DNA from: Paenibacillus sinopodophylli | GTDB lineage: Bacteria > Bacillota > Bacilli > Paenibacillales > Paenibacillaceae | Reading direction: 5' to 3' | DNA length: 64,000 nt | NCBI RefSeq assembly: GCF_005930355.1 | Contig: NZ_VDBO01000010.1 | Location: 62,001 to 126,000 of the forward strand | Position numbers and translations under genes: made by a program | Part shown: piece after piece, positions 17,372 to 26,121 of the stretch | Position numbering within the stretch: position 1 is the stretch's first letter | How the letters are laid out: every line of letters begins with the position of its first letter | The notes under the pieces: model-generated | Told to the model about the DNA's origin: nothing | The model's database searches: none | Seen by the model: the letters and a program-made list of their open reading frames with translations, nothing else

Positions 17372-19126
17372 CTATAATGGCATTTTGACAACAAAGGTTA
17401 ATTTCCCAGCCGGCTCTGCGGTAACGTACACATCCCCTTTGTATTGCTTAGCGATTGCCTTCACAATCGAGAGCCCCAATCCTTGGTGATCCTGCTGCTT
17501 AGTAGAATAACCTGCGTCGAAAATTGGCATGGCTACCGCTTCATCAGCATTCTCGCATGTATTCGTAATCGTAAATTCCAAAGCGGCTGCTGTCTGCTTG
17601 CCTACAAGTGTGACATGCCGACGATCTTCCCCATATTTCAGCACCTCATCAAAAGCATTATCAATCAGATTGCCAAGCATGCGGTTGACATCAAGCGTCT
17701 TAATTCCCATCTCCGTCATATTCAGTCCGGCAAAAGAACAGCTGAAATGGATTTTGTGAATCTCAGCTTGTGAAATCTTGGAACGTACGAGCGCTGCGAT
17801 GGCAGGATTGCCGATGTTGATAATATCGTTCATAAGCCGAATATCACCAGTCAGCTCCTTCGTGTAGGCAACAAGCTCTTGTGATTTATTCAGCTCCGCA
17901 AGGGAATGAATCGTCTGCACATGATTCAAGAAGTCATGTCGTTGCGCCCGAATGGAGTGGAACATTTGATTAATCTCTTCCACATAGGTTTCTTGCGTCA
18001 CCCGAACGACCTTTTCCCTCGATTGTCTATAATAACGCATGGATACGACCGCAATAAGTAAGCTAAAGCCGGTCACAATTAAAATAATGATACCTAAATT
18101 CAAAAACTGCGAATCCAGCTTTTCTTGAATCACATGATAATCAGAGGTCAGCATCAGCACGTAGCTGTTCATTGGTTGACCATCACGGTCCGTAATATTA
18201 ATACCGCTCTCGTTAGCAAACGTTGGAATATACATTTTGTAAATTTCTTTGCCGTTAATATTCTCACGGAGCGTTACTGTTTCTTTGGAGAAATAAGCTT
18301 TGCGCACGAGTTCGGTGTCTTTATCAGACTTTATCGTATAAGAACCATAGAAAATAGGCTCCTGCACTTTATGACCTTGCACATGTCCCTCGGTATTAAT
18401 GGTTTCTTTCCCGTCTGGGAAAGTCTCTGGATTAACAAAAGCGATTTCCATCAGCGAATCACTGCTTTGTACCGAATTCTCAATCATACGATGGACGCCG
18501 GTGGCACTCTCGTACTGCTCCTGTCGATCATAATTCACATAAGGATCTATCATGTAGTTTGTAGCCCCGTCGAAGTAATAGCCCCATTTGTTAATCTGAT
18601 CTACATTGGTAGCCGACACCTCGAAGGGTCCGCTCCAGAAGTTCGGCAGTGATTGCCCAAGCCAATCGACTGATGCATTTTTATGCTCGAACAGCTGGTT
18701 GAATACCTCGTACCAAGGCTTCCATGTCTTCGTGCTCTTATTCTCTTGGCTAGGGTTCGTCGATTTGTAAAGTATAATATCATCTGGCAGTTTTTTGAGA
18801 AGCGTAATATGACTAAGCCCCAGCTTGTCGCGCAGCTCGATTAACTGATCCGTTGTAACCTTCTCTACATCTGGGTCTAGTGCATATTGAATGGCAATCG
18901 AAGCTGCACGAAGCTCGCGACCAATCTGATTCTGAAACTGCTCAGAACCTTCCCTCGACTGCTCCAGTGAAATTTGCAATCGCTTGGCAGCCGTCACAAG
19001 CTCCTCGTTAAACGATTCCTCCAATGTTTTTTTGGTCAGAAAATAATAGGCCGTGTTATTAATTAAAACCAAAACGACGATAATACTGATGGCCACAAGC
19101 CAAATATTGCGTTGCATCTCCTGCAT
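17372..19126 (-). CDS. Orphan Spo0B-type sensor histidine kinase with dCache-like sensor
   Basis: Membrane kinase of about 584 residues. It has a membrane span near 8-28, a large extracellular region of about 300 residues of dCache type, a second span (ILIVTGFSLLIAVVSMRYY), then a Spo0B-like dimerisation helix with phospho-His in IRAQRHDFLNHVQTIHSLAE, and a HATPase domain with N box (NLIDNAFDEVLKY) and GLGLSIVKAIA. This is the CitA/DcuS/NatK type of kinase core. AGAAGGG precedes the ATG. No response regulator lies beside it, so its partner is elsewhere or it feeds a shared pathway. Confidence 0.9.
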   Translation of the reverse strand: MQEMQRNIWLVAISIIVVLVLINNTAYYFLTKKTLEESFNEELVTAAKRLQISLEQSREGSEQFQNQIGRELRAASIAIQYALDPDVEKVTTDQLIELRDKLGLSHITLLKKLPDDIILYKSTNPSQENKSTKTWKPWYEVFNQLFEHKNASVDWLGQSLPNFWSGPFEVSATNVDQINKWGYYFDGATNYMIDPYVNYDRQEQYESATGVHRMIENSVQSSDSLMEIAFVNPETFPDGKETINTEGHVQGHKVQEPIFYGSYTIKSDKDTELVRKAYFSKETVTLRENINGKEIYKMYIPTFANESGINITDRDGQPMNSYVLMLTSDYHVIQEKLDSQFLNLGIIILIVTGFSLLIAVVSMRYYRQSREKVVRVTQETYVEEINQMFHSIRAQRHDFLNHVQTIHSLAELNKSQELVAYTKELTGDIRLMNDIINIGNPAIAALVRSKISQAEIHKIHFSCSFAGLNMTEMGIKTLDVNRMLGNLIDNAFDEVLKYGEDRRHVTLVGKQTAAALEFTITNTCENADEAVAMPIFDAGYSTKQQDHQGLGLSIVKAIAKQYKGDVYVTAEPAGKLTFVVKMPL

Positions 19127-19238
19127 CTTGCCCTTCTATCTATTATGACTTTCATTATGTAGCATCCTCATTCAAACAACAATACGCTCACAGCTAACAA
19201 ATGATTACAAATTCCAGCGTAAAGGGTCTAAACAAATA

Positions 19239-19913
19239 TCAACCGAACCATTTCTTGAACAATAAACGAACCGCCCATTTACGTTCTTGACGCTTCTTGT
19301 ACTTGGGCAGCATGCGGTAAACGCGAAGTCCCTCTTCCGCCCCCCTTTTTGCCTCGTCTGTATTACCTAGCTTTTTATAAATGGATGATTGATAATGATA
19401 AGCCTCGCACGAGGAGGAATTCACCTCTTGGAATGCTTCCAGATAAGCAAGTGCTTCTGATGTGTTACCAACTGCACAATGAGCCGCAAGGCGTAGATAA
19501 GGTGCACCGTACTTCACGCGAGGATTAAGCTCCAGTGCGCGCCGTATGCTGGTAATGCCTTTCTCTGCTTCTCCACGATTCAGATAGCTGATGCCAAGGT
19601 CATCCCAATACTCAGCTGAATCCTCTAGCACTCTCTCAAGCGGCTCAAGCAACCTTAAAGCCTCACTGTACTTTTTCCGTTCAATTAATAAGCGCGCAAG
19701 CTCATGCTTAGAGGAAACGTCATTCGGAGAAAGATTTATCTGCTGTCTTAGTTTTCTGATCCGAGACATTCGTTTGATAGGTTTGAGAATACTTGGCGAT
19801 AATCCGATAAACCGCCGGTCCAGCAAGTAAAGCAGGATAAGCAAAACGATAATAGCAAGAAACGGGCTGCCGAGCAGCCAATACAGAAATACAAAAAGTC
19901 CAAATTTTAACAT
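19239..19913 (-). CDS. TPR-repeat membrane-anchored protein
   Basis: Protein of about 224 residues. The first 30 residues hold one or two hydrophobic segments (LFVFLYWLLGSPFLAIIVLLILLYLL). The rest carries about four tetratricopeptide-type helix pairs (SKHELARLLIERKKYSEALRLLEPL, then AEYWDDLGISYLNRGEAEKGITSIRRALELNP, then another pair ending SIYKKLGNTDEAKRGAEEGL). It looks like a membrane-bound scaffold. GGGAGG lies before the ATG at 19913; the longer frame to 19943 lacks such a site. Monocistronic, divergent from the catalase gene. Confidence 0.8.
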   Translation of the reverse strand: MLKFGLFVFLYWLLGSPFLAIIVLLILLYLLDRRFIGLSPSILKPIKRMSRIRKLRQQINLSPNDVSSKHELARLLIERKKYSEALRLLEPLERVLEDSAEYWDDLGISYLNRGEAEKGITSIRRALELNPRVKYGAPYLRLAAHCAVGNTSEALAYLEAFQEVNSSSCEAYHYQSSIYKKLGNTDEAKRGAEEGLRVYRMLPKYKKRQERKWAVRLLFKKWFG

Positions 19914-19980
19914 CTTATCCTCCCAAACTTTTGTGAAAACCATTCCTAGACTTGCTGTGAGTACGTCATTTATTGTTGAA

Positions 19981-20002
19981 ATATGGTTCTATTATACCAT
20001 AT
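19981..20002. promoter_or_regulatory. Palindrome between TPR and catalase genes
   Basis: A 22-base interrupted palindrome with arms ATATGGT and ACCATAT and an 8-base centre. On the minus strand its centre reads TATAAT, so it may overlap the -10 of the TPR gene. It does not match a PerR box well. Function unknown. Confidence 0.3.
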
Positions 20003-20127
20003 TCCTACTGTTTATTGAGCAATTCTAGCAATTGATTATCCTATTCAACCTATGAATAAGGTTGTACTCCACAAGCCATAATACGTGAGTAGAATTCCAT
20101 TATCATACAGTTGGAGGATGAAACACC

Positions 20128-21702
20128 ATGTCAACGAATGACACAAACGAGCAAACGCTTACCGACCGGCAAGGTCATCCCATCTCAGACAATCAGAATA
20201 TCCGGACGATCGGCAATCGCGGCCCATCTACGCTCGAGAACTATCATTTTATAGAAAAAATATCGCATTTCGACCGTGAACGAGTGCCCGAACGAGTTGT
20301 TCATGGACGTGGAGCAGGGGCGCACGGCTACTTCGAGTCCTATGGAAGGCTAGGCGACGAGCCTATTGCGGCTTATACGAGAGCAAAGCTATTCCAAGAG
20401 CCTGGCAAGCGCACTCCTGTTTTCGTTCGTTTCTCAAGCGTCATTCACGGCGGTCATTCGCCAGAGACACTTCGTGATCCGCGCGGATTTGCTACCAAAT
20501 TTTATACGGAAGACGGCAATTGGGACCTAGTAGGAAATAACCTCAAAATCTTCTTTATCCGCGATGCCATGAAATTTCCTGATATGGTTCATGCATTCAA
20601 GCCTGACCCCGTTACAAATGTGCAGAGTATGGAGCGTTTTTTCGATTTCGTTTCTCAGACGCCCGAAGCGACGCATATGATTACGTTTTTATTTTCCCCT
20701 TGGGGAATTCCTGCCAACTATCGGCAAATGCAAGGTTCTGGCGTCAATACATACAAATGGGTAAATGCTGAAGGCAAAGCGGTGCTTGTGAAATATCACT
20801 GGGAGCCGCTGCAAGGGATAAAAAACTTGAAGCAGTATGAAGCGGAGCAAATTCAAGGAAAAAACTTTAATCATGCTACGCAGGATTTATATGAGGCTAT
20901 TGAGCGCGGGGACTATCCTAGCTGGGAGCTTCAGGTGCAGTGGATGAGCGATGACGCGCATGACGAGCTTGACTTCGACCCGCTTGACGATACGAAGCTA
21001 TGGGACCCGAAGCAATTCCCCATGCTCCCTGTAGGTAAAATGATTCTAAACAAAAATCCCCAAAACTACTTCGCCGAAGTCGAACAAGCTGCATTCGGTA
21101 CTGGCGTTTTGGTAGACGGTCTTGATTTCTCTGATGATAAAATGCTGCAAGGCCGTACGTTCTCCTATTCGGATACACAGCGACACCGAGTTGGGACAAA
21201 CTACTTGCAATTGCCGATTAATGCGCCTAAAAATAATGTCGCGACCAATCAAAGAGACGGTCAAATGGCTTTCTACATCGATATCGCACCCGGCCAGAAC
21301 CCTCATATCAATTACGAACCGTCGACGATGGGCGGATTAAAGGAAGCCGCTCGGTCGGGCGAACCGCATGAACCCGTATATAATGCCAAGCTGATCAAAG
21401 AACCGATCGACCGTCAGAACAATTTCGGTCAGGCCGGCGATACCTATCGCAGCTTCGAGAAATGGGAGCAGGACGAGCTTATCGCCAATCTAGTTGGTGC
21501 TCTTCGCACATGCAGCCCAGTCATCCGCGATCAAATGCTCAAGCATTTCACAGCGGCAGATCAAGACTATGGCAAGCGGGTGGCAGATGGACTAACTAAG
21601 GCAGACCTTCATCCTAAAAACGATCCGCATGTCGGAACGAATCCTGCCAATGAAGGGATAGAGCTTGCTGACGAGCTTGGCCACTCCACAGACGGCTACT
21701 GA
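20128..21702 (+). CDS. katA: Haem catalase
   Basis: Monofunctional small-subunit catalase of about 524 residues; it splits hydrogen peroxide into water and oxygen. The distal His is residue 59 in ERVVHGRGAGAHG, with the proximal haem-ligand Tyr at about 347 in RTFSYSDTQRHRVG. NADPH-type small catalases are near this length. GGAGG lies 11 bases before the ATG and a strong terminator follows. No signal peptide, so cytosolic. No convincing PerR operator was found upstream; regulation is open. The symbol follows the usual naming of such genes in Bacilli. Confidence 0.95.
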   Translation: MSTNDTNEQTLTDRQGHPISDNQNIRTIGNRGPSTLENYHFIEKISHFDRERVPERVVHGRGAGAHGYFESYGRLGDEPIAAYTRAKLFQEPGKRTPVFVRFSSVIHGGHSPETLRDPRGFATKFYTEDGNWDLVGNNLKIFFIRDAMKFPDMVHAFKPDPVTNVQSMERFFDFVSQTPEATHMITFLFSPWGIPANYRQMQGSGVNTYKWVNAEGKAVLVKYHWEPLQGIKNLKQYEAEQIQGKNFNHATQDLYEAIERGDYPSWELQVQWMSDDAHDELDFDPLDDTKLWDPKQFPMLPVGKMILNKNPQNYFAEVEQAAFGTGVLVDGLDFSDDKMLQGRTFSYSDTQRHRVGTNYLQLPINAPKNNVATNQRDGQMAFYIDIAPGQNPHINYEPSTMGGLKEAARSGEPHEPVYNAKLIKEPIDRQNNFGQAGDTYRSFEKWEQDELIANLVGALRTCSPVIRDQMLKHFTAADQDYGKRVADGLTKADLHPKNDPHVGTNPANEGIELADELGHSTDGY

Positions 21703-21708
21703 AAATAA

Positions 21709-21744
21709 CGAAAGAGGCCCCGAAGTTAGTGAGGGCCTCTTTCG
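21709..21744 (+). terminator. Catalase terminator
   Basis: Perfect 12-bp stem (CGAAAGAGGCCC / GGGCCTCTTTCG) with a 12-base loop, 7 bases after the catalase stop. The T-run is short, within the right arm. Confidence 0.8.
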
Positions 21745-21883
21745 TATGCCATGCTTTTGCATTCGAATGATATTGCTTTTCACCTTAACCCGTGCGCTTT
21801 CCTTGTCTGCACGTTCGAATGCCGATCCATCTTCTGATCTAAACACAGATCGCAAGGAAACATCTCGGTCACAAGCAGAGCCG

Positions 21884-23191
21884 TTAAATTCTGATCTCCA
21901 TCCAGAGCTTCCCGTCCTCAAGACGACATTTCATAACTCCCTCGTACTTCTCGATGGTGCGTTTCACAATGGACAATCCATTACCATGGACACCATCTGC
22001 TGCTTGCTTTGTCGTATAACCAGCTTGGAACAAGGTCCCAAGCTCATGATCGGTTAGCGATGTAGGATTCTCAATCGTGAATACATAGATGCTCTTGTCC
22101 ATTTTGCAGCTCACATGAATAGTTCTAGACAACATCCCTTCGTACACTTCAACCGCTTCGATTGCATTATCCAACAAATTCGAAAAGAGCTTCACCATAT
22201 CCATAGGTACGATGCGATCAAACCCCTCATAATCGGTATCAAAGCTCACATAGATCCCTTTAGAATGCGCAAGCTCCCACTTACTCTTAAACAATACCAG
22301 CATCATCGGATTTTTCACACTTAGTGATAAATGAAGTGCTTTGGATTCCTCCGTCAGATGCTTCAAATAAATATGTGCTTTTTCATATTTGCCAATGTCC
22401 ATTAAACCATTCAGTACCTGGAAATGGTTCATCAAGTCATGTCTGCTCGATTTGATCGTATCAACTACTTTGCCGAGCTCCGATATGTACATCTTCTCTG
22501 ACTCCTGCATATCCTGCTTGAGACGAGCCTTATACCATTTATTCAGCAAATAGACGCCTGCGAGCAATAATAGTGCGAATAGAATATCCATAACGAATAC
22601 ATACGTATTATTCTGAATAACCTGTTCACTAATATTGCCAAGCTGGTTCGCTGAAATATCAATTCCGATTACACCAAGCACCTTGCCGCTCTCATCAAAA
22701 AACGGCATACCTACTGATAGGTAAGTACCTGTATGCTCGTCTTTGATAATAGCAGTATGATAATCAGAGCCTTTCTTAGCCAATCTTACTTGAGCTGCTG
22801 GCACCGTACATGGGAACCCAATCGGAAAATCCTTTATATGGTGTGGATTCGCCGAAACCATCACTTTGGAAATATCGGTGTCATCCAGCACTAAAATGTA
22901 GACATAAAGGGAATTAATCCGTTTCTGATATTCCTCCAAAAACTGCTTCAGCTGTTTGTGATTCTCATCATATGTCTTCGTTTGCATGAATGCATGAAAG
23001 GTATCTTTGTCCAAATCCTCTGCAATATCGATTGCAATCTCCGTGTACTGCTTCGCAAGTGTAATCTCCGCAGCTTTGCTGGTAGAATGATAAGAAAAAT
23101 ACAGTTTAATTCCAGTAAGCAAGCTTAGCAATGTAACCGATATGACGATAAAATATATCATTCTTTGTTTATTTGATAATTGGATTCTCAT
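21884..23191 (-). CDS. Second orphan Spo0B-type sensor histidine kinase
   Basis: Membrane kinase of about 435 residues. Span near 10-30, extracellular sCache/PAS-like sensor to about residue 170 (VSANPHHIKDFPIGFPC, LGVIGIDISANQLG), second span (VFVMDILFALLLLAGVYLL), Spo0B-like helix with phospho-His in SSRHDLMNHFQVLNGLMDIG, and HATPase with NLLDNAIEAVE and NGLSIVKRTIEKY. The histidine-kinase core resembles that of the kinase at 17372 (RHDxxNH context). No response regulator is adjacent. The ribosome site is weak, so the start is less certain than usual. Confidence 0.87.
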   Translation of the reverse strand: MRIQLSNKQRMIYFIVISVTLLSLLTGIKLYFSYHSTSKAAEITLAKQYTEIAIDIAEDLDKDTFHAFMQTKTYDENHKQLKQFLEEYQKRINSLYVYILVLDDTDISKVMVSANPHHIKDFPIGFPCTVPAAQVRLAKKGSDYHTAIIKDEHTGTYLSVGMPFFDESGKVLGVIGIDISANQLGNISEQVIQNNTYVFVMDILFALLLLAGVYLLNKWYKARLKQDMQESEKMYISELGKVVDTIKSSRHDLMNHFQVLNGLMDIGKYEKAHIYLKHLTEESKALHLSLSVKNPMMLVLFKSKWELAHSKGIYVSFDTDYEGFDRIVPMDMVKLFSNLLDNAIEAVEVYEGMLSRTIHVSCKMDKSIYVFTIENPTSLTDHELGTLFQAGYTTKQAADGVHGNGLSIVKRTIEKYEGVMKCRLEDGKLWMEIRI

Positions 23192-23267
23192 TGTTGTAAT
23201 AGTCTCGTTTCTTCTTTATGTTGAAAGTTAGATATTGGAATTCTGATATGTAATGTTTAGATTATAA

Positions 23268-23301
23268 CAAAAAATAGGACAGCATACTATTATGCTGTCC
23301 T
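23268..23301 (-). terminator. Terminator copy behind the gerE remnant
   Basis: Perfect 11-bp stem (AGGACAGCATA / TATGCTGTCCT), 4-base loop, followed on the minus strand by ATTTTTTG. The stem nearly repeats the sequence of the intact gerE terminator at 23580-23601, as expected if gene and terminator were duplicated together. Confidence 0.75.
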
Positions 23302-23429
23302 GATTTTTAGGATTAATATGTTTGATGACTAAAAAGGATTAGTTGGTTAACTGCTTGGGAGCATAATTTCGTTGGGCTATTTCGTTCTCTAATTTCTATT
23401 TATATATAGCAATGCAAGGTCCAAAATCA

Positions 23430-23565
23430 ACATGTTTGATAATTTTGCCCACCCTTGTACGCAGTTTATTCGTTCAACTTTTGCATCACATTGGAAATGT
23501 GGTTGCGACCCCATCCCAATGAAAAGATCCTCCTATGGTCGCAACCCTTCAATGCTTGTCACCCA
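23430..23565 (-). pseudogene. gerE: Decayed partial copy of gerE
   Basis: On the minus strand this stretch repeats the two ends of the intact gerE beside it. The segment near 23532-23560 matches the gerE start region (ACATTGAAGGGTTGCGACCA here, ACATTGAAGGGTAGCGACCA in gerE), and 23472-23510 matches the codons for RNHISNVMQKLN with a few changes. The roughly 110 bases between them, coding for the first helices, are missing. The ribosome site of gerE is replaced, and the frame stops soon after the QKLN codons. A terminator like that of gerE follows. I read it as a tandem duplicate that has decayed. Exact ends are approximate. Confidence 0.72.
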
Positions 23566-23570
23566 ACCAA

Positions 23571-23601
23571 CAAAAATAAGACAGCATATCCCTATGCTGT
23601 C
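23571..23601 (-). terminator. gerE terminator
   Basis: Perfect 9-bp stem (GACAGCATA / TATGCTGTC), 4-base loop, followed on the minus strand by TTATTTTTG, 16 bases after the gerE stop. Confidence 0.82.
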
Positions 23602-23617
23602 CGATTGTCTAGCTATG

Positions 23618-23842
23618 TTAGATTTGTAATTCACCAAGCTTAATAAGCTCGACAACCGCTTGTGAACGACCTTTTACGTTCAGCTTTTGCATGACATTAG
23701 AAATATGGTTGCGGACGGTCTTTTCGCTGATGAATAGTTGCTGTGCAATATCTCTTGTTGTCTTATCCTGTACTAACAGCTCAAATACCTCGCGTTCACG
23801 ATGCGTCAATAAAAACTTGCTCTTATGGTCGCTACCCTTCAA
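23618..23842 (-). CDS. gerE: Late mother-cell sporulation regulator GerE
   Basis: GerE, 74 residues, the same length as in Bacillus subtilis. It is a LuxR/FixJ-type helix-turn-helix protein that acts with sigma-K to switch coat genes late in sporulation. The whole protein is the DNA-binding domain: LTHREREVFELLVQDKTTRDIA then LFISEKTVRNHISNVMQKL and GRSQAVVELIKLGEL. The start is TTG, 9 bases after GGAGGGG. A sigma-K-type promoter lies about 65 bases upstream and a terminator 16 bases downstream. A decayed copy follows. Confidence 0.95.
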   Translation of the reverse strand: MKGSDHKSKFLLTHREREVFELLVQDKTTRDIAQQLFISEKTVRNHISNVMQKLNVKGRSQAVVELIKLGELQI

Positions 23843-23905
23843 TGTTTGTCACCCCTCCTTGCGCGGGTTTTTATGGTTTAACAAGGTTAAGGGATACAGT
23901 CAACT

Positions 23906-23934
23906 TATACTATGAAGGGGCGATATCATTGGTG
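23906..23934 (-). promoter_or_regulatory. Sigma-K-type promoter of gerE
   Basis: On the minus strand CACC, 16 bases, CATAGTATA. This fits the sigma-K consensus (AC at -35, CATANNNTA at -10) exactly in the -10. B. subtilis gerE is known to be transcribed by sigma-K, which supports the reading. Confidence 0.7.
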
Positions 23935-23964
23935 CTGTTAAGCGGAGAAATTGGGCGCTGCCGC

Positions 23965-24618
23965 TTACATTTTGGCGTGGATAATTAAGCGATGCGTTGG
24001 ATTTACGATGGGATCACATGTAATCAGTGTAAGCAGTTTGTCTTTGTTGTTGTAATTCAAGACAGACACGTCGGTCGGCTTGACGATCGACACTTTATAT
24101 ACGGTATATGTATAAGATTTATCCTTCGTGTCCACGACGATTTTATCGCCGACCTCCACCTCGCCGAGTCGATTAAACAACCTTCCCTTCGATCTCATGC
24201 GATGACCCGCAATCGCCGCATTCCCGACCTCTCCAATAGCTGTCGTCTCTTTCAAATGAGCCGTTGCTGCTTTCATGTTCTTCTGTGTTGCTCCCTCGAC
24301 GACAGGCAGCTTCAACTTGATTTTGTCAATCTTAATTGTGGCTATCGGTACAATCTTCTGTGCTGCAGGCGTGGCTGCCGGGGCATCAGTTGGAGCAATA
24401 GTAGGCTCCTCAGTCGCAGCAGACTCCGCATTAAACAAATCCGTAAGCTCCTCGAACTGCTGCTGTGCCTGCTGCTCTGCGGTTTCATCGAAGCTTGCTG
24501 CTTCCCAGTCCGCCATCAGCTTATCCTGCTGCCGATTGTCATACCATTCACTAGCCTTAGGATACATAAGAATAAGGAGGCCAACAACAACAAGTGCATA
24601 CGACAATATTTTTCTCAT
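23965..24618 (-). CDS. Class D-type sortase
   Basis: Membrane-anchored transpeptidase of about 217 residues that joins LPxTG-like proteins to the cell wall. One N-terminal span (LSYALVVVGLLILMYP), a Glu/Ala/Pro-rich linker, then the sortase barrel from about residue 93. The catalytic set is His139 (AIAGHRMRSKG), Cys201 (LLTLITCDP) and Arg210 (NPTHRLII). GGAAGG lies before the two ATGs at 24621/24618. It follows the lipid-sugar transfer genes on the same strand with a 15-base gap and may share their transcript. No sorting-signal substrate was recognised in the window. Confidence 0.88.
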   Translation of the reverse strand: MRKILSYALVVVGLLILMYPKASEWYDNRQQDKLMADWEAASFDETAEQQAQQQFEELTDLFNAESAATEEPTIAPTDAPAATPAAQKIVPIATIKIDKIKLKLPVVEGATQKNMKAATAHLKETTAIGEVGNAAIAGHRMRSKGRLFNRLGEVEVGDKIVVDTKDKSYTYTVYKVSIVKPTDVSVLNYNNKDKLLTLITCDPIVNPTHRLIIHAKM

Positions 24619-24633
24619 CATTCCCACCTTCCG

Positions 24634-25068
24634 CTAGCTGCTCTCTATCTGCGGCTTGCTCGCTGTGAATACCCATTTCTTGCTCCCGTAGAAATTAAGC
24701 CCCAACGTAATTACGGTTACGATCGCTTTGGCTACAACCTCATTAAGCCCCCACCATCCTGTAAGGATGGTAAGCAGCAGCAACGAAATACCAAGTAATG
24801 TAACGTTCCATACAGTGAATTTGATCCCTCTGCTCATCTTCTGCTTATTCGAAGCAAGTGTATGATCCTTCTGAAAAGTATATCGGCTATTCAGTACGTA
24901 GCTGTTAATCATCCCTGCTCCGTAGCCAATGATTTGTGCTATTAAGTAAAAGACGCCGAACCACACGAGCAACGTAAATATCAGAAAATCGATTGCCGTA
25001 TTAATCAAACCAACCGCGTTAAACGTTAGAAATTGAATAATCAGCTTCTTCGATGCAAATCTAGACAT
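24634..25068 (-). CDS. GtrA-family membrane protein
   Basis: Small membrane protein of 144 residues with four predicted spans, of the GtrA/DPMS family, thought to flip or help move polyprenyl-phosphate sugars across the membrane. It opens with FLTFNAVGLINTAIDFLIFTLLVWFG and has the family ending KKWVF. It overlaps the GT2 gene by 8 bases. With that DPM1-like enzyme and the GT-C protein upstream it forms a complete make, flip and transfer set. Confidence 0.85.
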   Translation of the reverse strand: MSRFASKKLIIQFLTFNAVGLINTAIDFLIFTLLVWFGVFYLIAQIIGYGAGMINSYVLNSRYTFQKDHTLASNKQKMSRGIKFTVWNVTLLGISLLLLTILTGWWGLNEVVAKAIVTVITLGLNFYGSKKWVFTASKPQIESS

Positions 25069-26062
25069 ACTCTTTGACCCGATCCTCGTCGTTATGACCG
25101 CTTGACTGGCCCACTTCCTGCTTCCGGTAACCCTGCACTTCTCTTACAATGTATAGCGGTCTATTCTTAGACTCATCGTAGATGCGTCCAATATATTCGC
25201 CGATGATGCCAAGAAGCATCAGGATAATACCATTAAACAATAAATTAACCGCAACGATGGATGCCCAGCCTGTAATCGTACTGCCCGTGAACAGCTTCTG
25301 GAAAATAACGACAAGCAGATATAAAAAACTCGAAATGGACAACGTAAAGCCGACATAGCTTGCTATTTTGAGCGGCTTGTAGGAGAACGAGGTAATGCCG
25401 TCTATTGCAAAAGATATCATTTTCTTGAGCGGGTATTTGGTCTCGCCTGCGAATCGTTCCTCGCGCTCATATTCAACCATCGTCTGACGAAAGCCAATCC
25501 AACTGACAAGTCCTCGTACAAACCGGTTTTTCTCCTTCAAACCACGCAGTACATCGCATACCTTCCGGTCGATTAGACGAAAGTCACCTGTATCTACGGG
25601 AATATCTACATTCGTCAGGCTGCGCAGCGTACGATAGAACATTTTGGCAGTCAGCTTCTTAAACACGGTTTCGCCTTTACGTTTAAGACGTTTCCCGTAT
25701 ACGACCTCGTAACCTTCCTTCCATTTCGCAATCATATCCAGAATAACCTCAGGAGGATCTTGAAGGTCAGCGTCAATGACGACAATCGCATCCCCCTGCG
25801 CGTAATCCATACCCGCTGAAATCGCGATTTGATGCCCGAAATTACGCGAGAAATTAATAAGCCGGACATTCGGATCAAAATCACAGATCATAGACACCAG
25901 CTCCACCGTCCGATCCATGCTCCCATCGTTGACGAATATGAGCTCATACGATTCATTAGCGTGATCCATCACCCGTTTTAAACGCTCATACGTATGCTCA
26001 ATTACTTCTTCCTCGTTGAACATGGGAACGATCACGCTATATTTAACATGCGTTGCACTCAT
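25061..26062 (-). CDS. DPM1/GtrB-like polyprenyl-phosphate glycosyltransferase
   Basis: GT2 enzyme of about 333 residues. The GT-A domain (about 1-230) has SVIVPMFNEEEVI, FVNDGSMDRTVELV, the metal motif in VVIDADLQDPPE and the RLIDRKV segment. Two C-terminal spans (VGFTLSISSFLYLLVVIF and FNGIILMLLGIIGEYIGRIY) are typical of polyprenyl-phosphate mannosyl or glucosyl synthases. AAGGGG lies 7 bases before the ATG. It should load undecaprenyl phosphate with a sugar on the cytosolic side for use by the neighbouring GT-C protein. Confidence 0.92.
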   Translation of the reverse strand: MSATHVKYSVIVPMFNEEEVIEHTYERLKRVMDHANESYELIFVNDGSMDRTVELVSMICDFDPNVRLINFSRNFGHQIAISAGMDYAQGDAIVVIDADLQDPPEVILDMIAKWKEGYEVVYGKRLKRKGETVFKKLTAKMFYRTLRSLTNVDIPVDTGDFRLIDRKVCDVLRGLKEKNRFVRGLVSWIGFRQTMVEYEREERFAGETKYPLKKMISFAIDGITSFSYKPLKIASYVGFTLSISSFLYLLVVIFQKLFTGSTITGWASIVAVNLLFNGIILMLLGIIGEYIGRIYDESKNRPLYIVREVQGYRKQEVGQSSGHNDEDRVKEYV

Positions 26063-26121
26063 CCTTCTACCCCTTTCTCATGCGAATGCACGAGGTTCCT
26101 CTGCTGTGCCTGTATCCTTGA

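Noticed and set aside
20003..20127. PerR box before the catalase gene
   Set aside because: I looked for TTATAAT-N-ATTATAA and found no close match; the palindrome at 19981 has a different sequence.
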